10,475 nucleotides of DNA, from positions 1 through 10,475 of the forward strand of contig JBLIOB010000138.1 of NCBI GenBank assembly GCA_047639575.1, written 5' to 3'. Source of the stretch: JBLIOB01 sp047639575 (GTDB lineage: Bacteria; Bacteroidota; Bacteroidia; Flavobacteriales_D; Parvicellaceae). Every line of letters begins with the position of its first letter. Position 1 is the first letter of the stretch. Positions 6,549 through 10,475 of the stretch are shown one piece after another. A program made the position numbers and the translations under genes. The notes beneath the pieces were generated by a model. The model was not told the origin of the DNA, searched no databases, and worked only from the letters and a program-made list of their open reading frames with translations.

Positions 6549-8393
6549 ATGGAAGCCAATAAAATGCGAAATTATATTATCGATGTATTAGAAAATATGC
6601 CAACCGGCTGGTTGAGCCTAACAACTCATCGACTAGATATATATGATGAAAAACTGGCTAAAACTCAGTTCTTAGAACAGTTTGAAAATTTATTTAACGA
6701 CAATAACTCGAATGCTAATTCTCTCAATGAGCTACCTACCGCCTTCGATTATATACGACTAGGTCATCCATTATCTTGTATTCTAGAATGGGCCATTGCC
6801 AAATCAAATCAGCTTAATGCAGAAAACGTAATCAGCTTCTCATCGAAGACTGTTCCTATCCTAGCAATTCTACGAAAGAACTTGATAGATAATAAAAACA
6901 CTCAAATCCTATATACAGGTGATTTGCCAGACCATTTTGATTTAGAAATAGTCAGAAACATTTACGGTTATGAGTTTGATGCGAAGAAAATTGAAAGTGC
7001 TGATGACATTTCAAACTTTAATGGAACCAAAATATTCATTTCTCAAGAACACATACTAAACAATATTGAACTTTCTTCCAACGTAGACTTCTTCATCAAT
7101 GTTCAAGCGAAAGTAGGAAGTATCCTAGTAGTTAATGGCGAGCAAAATGAGGACTATGTTTCAGAGATTCAACATGTAAGAAGAAGAGAAACTATTGCTA
7201 TGACTCCTGCTAATTGCTTGGAAGCATTAAAGTGCTTAACGGAACAAACTTCGATTGCACATGAAAACAAGTTCGAAGCAGATAAGACTATAGTATTAAA
7301 TTCAATTAATACGGTATGTGGTACTAATACTAATCCGCTAGTATCTTCAAGTGGGCTATCTATTCAGTATGCAATTTTAATGGGGCTAGTGCATAACGCA
7401 GTAGAAAACCATAAGGGAAAAGCGATCAAAATTGTAGTCCCCCCGAACTGTTATGGTGGCACAAATGACCAAGCCAGAAGAGTTGCAGCCTGTCTTGACA
7501 ATGTTCAAGTAGTAGATTTACCAGTTGATGGTGACCATGATATGGTTCAAAGCATTGATGTCGTATTAGCGAATATTGCTGACGAAGATGCAATTCCGTA
7601 CATCATTGCGGAAATCCCAACCAACCCGAGAGTGGAAGTTCCAGACTTGGTTCAATTAAGAAATGTGCTGAGCAAAGTACGAACAACATCTTCAGGAGAG
7701 ATTGCTGTCGATCCAGTTTTTATTTTAGATCAAACATTTTGCCCTAACGTACATTTTTTAGGTGAATTTGATTTACTCTCAACAGTTAGAACCATCTCAT
7801 TCGCGAGTGGATCAAAATTCCCAAGTGGAGGACAGTGCACTGCGGGCTATTGTTTGGCTAATCTAAAAGCGGAAGGATTGATGAACAGGATAGAAGCACA
7901 TTTAAAGCTTTGTGATAATGAAGCCACGCCTCTTCAAATGGAGATTTTAGCAAAACAATTGCCTTCAATGACCCAAAGAATTCAAGATGCCTATGTCAAT
8001 ACCCGCGCATTTGTAAATCACATTCAGAAAACATTACCCAGCGCGAAAATCAATTTTGTGTCGGAAGAACTAGCAGCAGTAGGGTTTACTCCATCTGTCT
8101 TTTCATTAGATCTTCCTACAAAAGGAAATTTCGATGAAGAAAGAGAGACCTATAAAAGAGAACTGAATCTTAAATTAATCAACCTCATGATTACCGAGAT
8201 TCCTAATGAGAGCAAATATTGTGTAAGCTATGGGCAACTAAAAGGATGTTATTGGACGATTCCTGCAACTTCAACTCAAGGAACGACAAAAGAAGGTGAC
8301 AAAGATTACATAGCTCGGGTTGCTCTCTCCGCTAATATGGACTTGGAACTTCATAAAAAAGTCTTTTCAGACTTTGTTGAAAAGCAGATATGA
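6549..8393 (+). CDS. PLP-dependent Cys/Met-metabolism family enzyme with duplicated N-terminal half
   Basis: This 614-residue protein starts at ATG 6549, with AAAGG at 6536-6540 placed 8 bases upstream; a GTG at 6540 overlaps that site and is less likely. The C-terminal two thirds carry the marks of the cystathionine synthase/lyase family (fold type I): SSSGLS around G269 (phosphate binding), YGGT 302-305, EIPTNP 355-360, LDQTF with D394 (binds the PLP ring nitrogen, equivalent to 'DNTF'), and GSKFPSGG with K423, the lysine that forms the PLP Schiff base. D394 and K423 are 29 residues apart, close to the usual spacing. 'TIPATSTQGTT' and 'YIARVALSANMD' near the end match the family's C-terminal domain. 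Usual members have about 380-430 residues. The extra N-terminal part holds YIRLGHP (68-74), FSSKT (97-101) and YTGD (122-125), which mimic the family's 'YSRxxNP', 'FSSGM' and 'YGGT' in order and spacing. The substrate is unknown. A sulfur amino acid lyase or synthase reaction is plausible but unproven. Confidence 0.85.
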   Translation: MEANKMRNYIIDVLENMPTGWLSLTTHRLDIYDEKLAKTQFLEQFENLFNDNNSNANSLNELPTAFDYIRLGHPLSCILEWAIAKSNQLNAENVISFSSKTVPILAILRKNLIDNKNTQILYTGDLPDHFDLEIVRNIYGYEFDAKKIESADDISNFNGTKIFISQEHILNNIELSSNVDFFINVQAKVGSILVVNGEQNEDYVSEIQHVRRRETIAMTPANCLEALKCLTEQTSIAHENKFEADKTIVLNSINTVCGTNTNPLVSSSGLSIQYAILMGLVHNAVENHKGKAIKIVVPPNCYGGTNDQARRVAACLDNVQVVDLPVDGDHDMVQSIDVVLANIADEDAIPYIIAEIPTNPRVEVPDLVQLRNVLSKVRTTSSGEIAVDPVFILDQTFCPNVHFLGEFDLLSTVRTISFASGSKFPSGGQCTAGYCLANLKAEGLMNRIEAHLKLCDNEATPLQMEILAKQLPSMTQRIQDAYVNTRAFVNHIQKTLPSAKINFVSEELAAVGFTPSVFSLDLPTKGNFDEERETYKRELNLKLINLMITEIPNESKYCVSYGQLKGCYWTIPATSTQGTTKEGDKDYIARVALSANMDLELHKKVFSDFVEKQI

Positions 8394-8531
8394 ACATTCA
8401 CGCGGCAAGTAACCTTGTCTTATCTTGACATTGTATTTGTTCAAAGCTTGTATTCTTAACCTTCATCTGGATAGCAATTAGAAAAGCTATTTAATTCTAT
8501 ACCTTTATATGCGCGAGGTGCAATTTATTTT
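8394..8531 (+). promoter_or_regulatory. Intergenic region upstream of the glycosyltransferase
   Basis: This 138-base gap suggests the glycosyltransferase has its own promoter. TACCTTTA (8500-8507) matches the Bacteroidota -7 element TAnnTTTG in all but the last base and lies 24 bases before the ATG. No clear TTG stands at -33. No strong terminator hairpin for the preceding gene is visible. Confidence 0.3.
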
Positions 8532-9629
8532 ATGAAAAACATACTAATAGATTTATATAAAGTCAAGGATAAATATTCCGGATTAGGACAATTTTCAACC
8601 AATTTTGCAAATGAATTGGCTTCCCGACCACCAGCCGATCTAGCTGTTGAATTTCTAGTTCCAGTTGCTCACGAGCTACCACTTTTTGGGAACAACATCA
8701 AAACCATTCAAACTTCTTTTCTGAAAAGACATTTTCCTGCTATAAATAAAGACTACTTTATCTGGCATAGCCTACAACAATTTCCATCCTTTATTCCAAG
8801 AAAAAATACCATTTGGGTTTTAACCATTCATGATTTAAACTTTATGATTGAGAAGAACGAGGCTAAAAGAAATAAATATCTAAATCGTCTTCAGAAAAAC
8901 ATTGATCGAGCAGATTACATAACGACCATTTCGAATTTCTCAAAAAAGGAAATTGAAAAGAACTTAACATTAGGGAAAAAAGAAATTCATGTAATTCATA
9001 ACGGAATTAACTCCGGTGAAGAATCTGAAAAAATAAAGCCATCCTTTATTAATAAAGAGAAGTTCTTTTTCTCAATTGGCATTTTCAACGAAAAGAAAAA
9101 TTTCAAAGTATTACTACCACTAATTAAGCATTTTAAGAATCATAAATTGATTATTGCCGGCAATAAAGAAGCTAATTATGGCGCTGAAGTTGAATCGGAA
9201 ATAAAAAAATTAGACTTAGAAGATCAAGTAATTTTACCCGGAAAAATAAGCGATGAAAATAAACAATGGTTATATGCGAACTGTGAAGCATTTCTGTTCC
9301 CGTCACTTGCGGAGGGATTTGGCATGCCTGTAATCGAGGCGATGTATTCAGGAACTCCTGTTTTCTTAAGTAAACACACTTCTCTTCCTGAAATTGGAGG
9401 TCCATTAGCTTTTTACTTCGACAACTTTGAAGTTCAACATATGGTTGATTTAATATCATCAAAGTTGGAATACGTACATCAGGATCCTGTACTTTTTAAA
9501 GAGGAATCAATAAAGTATGCCAATACGTTTAATTGGAAGAAATGTATTTCTGAATATTTAAAGCTGTACGAGCACATCCAAAATACGCACGATAAAATCT
9601 TATACACCTCCAACAATATTGAAAATTAA
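8532..9629 (+). CDS. Glycosyltransferase family 4 (GT-B fold)
   Basis: This 365-residue cytoplasmic or membrane-associated enzyme should transfer a sugar from a nucleotide-sugar donor to a glycan or lipid acceptor. The N-terminal acceptor domain (about 1-165) opens with a beta strand MKNILIDLYK and a glycine loop YSGLGQF, and contains TIHDLNF (H100-D101) and ADYITTISNFSKKEI, all usual in this family. The C-terminal GT4 domain (about 175-350) holds the linker 'HVIHNGIN', the start strand 'FFFSIGIFNEKKNF' (donor phosphate contact near K187/K188), 'LIIAGNK', 'VILPGKIS' and the EX7E motif in FPSLAEGFGMPVIEA (E261 and E269), followed by 'SGTPVFLSKHTSLPEIGG'. The length is normal and no signal peptide or membrane segment is seen. 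No other polysaccharide genes lie in view, so its pathway (O-antigen, capsule, glycolipid or protein glycosylation) is open. The substrate cannot be told from sequence. Confidence 0.92.
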   Translation: MKNILIDLYKVKDKYSGLGQFSTNFANELASRPPADLAVEFLVPVAHELPLFGNNIKTIQTSFLKRHFPAINKDYFIWHSLQQFPSFIPRKNTIWVLTIHDLNFMIEKNEAKRNKYLNRLQKNIDRADYITTISNFSKKEIEKNLTLGKKEIHVIHNGINSGEESEKIKPSFINKEKFFFSIGIFNEKKNFKVLLPLIKHFKNHKLIIAGNKEANYGAEVESEIKKLDLEDQVILPGKISDENKQWLYANCEAFLFPSLAEGFGMPVIEAMYSGTPVFLSKHTSLPEIGGPLAFYFDNFEVQHMVDLISSKLEYVHQDPVLFKEESIKYANTFNWKKCISEYLKLYEHIQNTHDKILYTSNNIEN

Positions 9630-10158
9630 ACATCAATCGATTAACTGGAAAAGAGTAAGCTTAATAAATGGCTCCAGTGAAAACTAACACTCGACTTTAG
9701 GCCTCGATAGTGATTGGATATCGCGTAATGCAGACCGTTTATTTGTCAAGTACAACAAATATAAGCAAGTAAAAAAGCAAAGACCAGATGTGTTGAATGT
9801 ATAAAAGCCAAATTAACCAGCTATACACTTTATGGCGGTGGAGATTATGAAAATTATCCATATTGCGGAATTCAAGTTATCAAAGGCGAGACAAGTTGGC
9901 TATATCAACTAGCGTACCATACACCTATATGCTTCTATGGAGGATTTCGGATAGGAACAAAAGCTATAATGTTAATATTTCTGTACTCTTCGGCAATCTT
10001 TTACCTGAGCATGAAAACTCCAATAAGTTCAGGTTAACAGGAAAAAAGGCACAAAACATTTATGAAAAACAATTAACAATCGCCATCATTGACCGTTATT
10101 GCAGGAAGAATTAGAAAAAGCTTAAAAAGAAGGATTAGCATTGTATTAAAACACACCT
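9630..10158. other. Gene-poor region, probably decayed coding sequence
   Basis: No intact gene is supported. Pieces in different plus-strand frames look protein-like: DWISRNADRLFVKYNKYKQVKKQRPDV in one frame, then a run of about 65 open codons containing TLYGGGDYENYPYCGI and KGETSWLYQLAYHTP (about 9802-10026), and an overlapping frame with SVLFGNLLPEHENSNKF to its stop at 10114. Stops separate them. Switching frames with gene-like composition suggests a frameshifted relic, but I do not recognise the family. FGNLLPE recalls the N-terminal region of HipA-type kinases, a resemblance too short to rely on. No inverted repeats or terminal repeats of an insertion sequence were found. Confidence 0.4.
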
Positions 10159-10475
10159 ATGAAATTTATATTCATCGTATCAGCTTTTTTAATTTTAGGC
10201 ACTTCTTCTATTGGACAAACCACCGGGGAGACGAATAAAGCTGCATACAAATCTGCCATGCAAACCATGAAGAGCGTGGAATCCAATCTTTTAAAAGAAA
10301 AAAAAGACCTTAAAGCAGTAAAACTTATCACATCAGCTAAAGGGGCAACAATAGCATCTTATGAATACTTAACCTCCCTCCCTGGATACGAACCAGCAGT
10401 TTTAGCCTCTCTCGAAAATAAGACAACCTTAAAAGAATTTAAAAAGAAGGTGAAATCTGAAGATGAAAAATACAT
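10159..10475 (+). CDS. Exported protein of unknown function, 3' end outside window
   Basis: This is an open frame from the ATG at 10159 to the right edge, 105 complete codons without a stop. It begins with a good signal peptide (MKFIFIVSAFLILGTSSIGQ, Lys then hydrophobic core, cleavage near the Gly-Gln), so the product should leave the cytoplasm. There is no lipobox cysteine, so it is not a lipoprotein. The mature part is lysine-rich and probably helical (NKAAYKSAMQTMKSVESNLL, then LKEFKKKVKSEDEKY), with a central segment TSAKGATIASYEYLTSLPGY. I do not recognise a family. The gene is separated from the glycosyltransferase by the decayed region and is probably transcribed on its own. An opposing minus-strand frame at 10331-10146 is its shadow. 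Confidence 0.8.
   Translation, partial: MKFIFIVSAFLILGTSSIGQTTGETNKAAYKSAMQTMKSVESNLLKEKKDLKAVKLITSAKGATIASYEYLTSLPGYEPAVLASLENKTTLKEFKKKVKSEDEKY

Noticed and set aside
9172..9462. 96-codon minus-strand frame
   Set aside because: It lies entirely within the glycosyltransferase gene, opposite its EX7E region.
9863..10114. 83-codon plus-strand frame with FGNLLPE, resembling part of HipA
   Set aside because: It needs a TTG start with no ribosome binding site. The resemblance is confined to a few residues, and no kinase domain or HipB-like partner is in view.

Overview
The window comes from an AT-rich bacterium of the phylum Bacteroidota. The main evidence is a secreted protein ending in a type IX secretion system (T9SS) C-terminal sorting domain with a 'YPNP' motif, a system confined to that phylum. 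Two signal peptides of the Bacteroidota style (hydrophobic core ending in Gly-Gln) and the weak ribosome binding sites agree. An ice-binding-like adhesin suggests a cold, marine or ice-associated lifestyle, but that is inference.

Layout, left to right. Positions 1-675 on the minus strand hold most of a group II intron ribozyme. Its 5' end (GTGTG) is near 675, a typical domain I core lies near 528-607, and a textbook domain V hairpin lies at 3-35. Domain VI and the 3' splice site fall just outside the left edge. There is no reverse transcriptase, so the copy is ORF-less and would need a protein from elsewhere to move. Positions 923-4789 (+) encode a 1288-residue secreted protein with five tandem DUF3494 (ice-binding-like) domains in an A-B-A-B-A order, a linker domain and a T9SS sorting tail. 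Only six bases lie between its stop codon and a decayed IS6-family insertion sequence (4796-5575), which has recognisable terminal inverted repeats and a transposase broken by frameshifts and stops.

Positions 5818-6378 (-) encode a hotdog-fold acyl-CoA thioesterase. It is divergent from a 614-residue PLP-dependent enzyme of the Cys/Met-metabolism family (6549-8393, +), which has an unusual N-terminal half that looks like a second, degenerate copy of the start of the same fold. A family 4 glycosyltransferase follows (8532-9629, +). Positions 9630-10158 hold no intact gene and look like decayed coding sequence. The window ends inside a small exported protein of unknown function (10159 to the right edge).

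The genes do not form one pathway. The clearest story is an ice-binding-like surface protein bracketed by two mobile elements, which fits acquisition or rearrangement of this locus. The thioesterase, PLP enzyme and glycosyltransferase look like ordinary chromosomal genes with separate jobs. I found no CRISPR array, tRNA, rRNA, phage genes or recognisable defence system. The most unusual items are the compact ORF-less intron with a foreign-looking palindromic insert, the five-domain ice-binding protein built by duplication of a two-domain unit, and the PLP enzyme with an apparent internal half-domain duplication.
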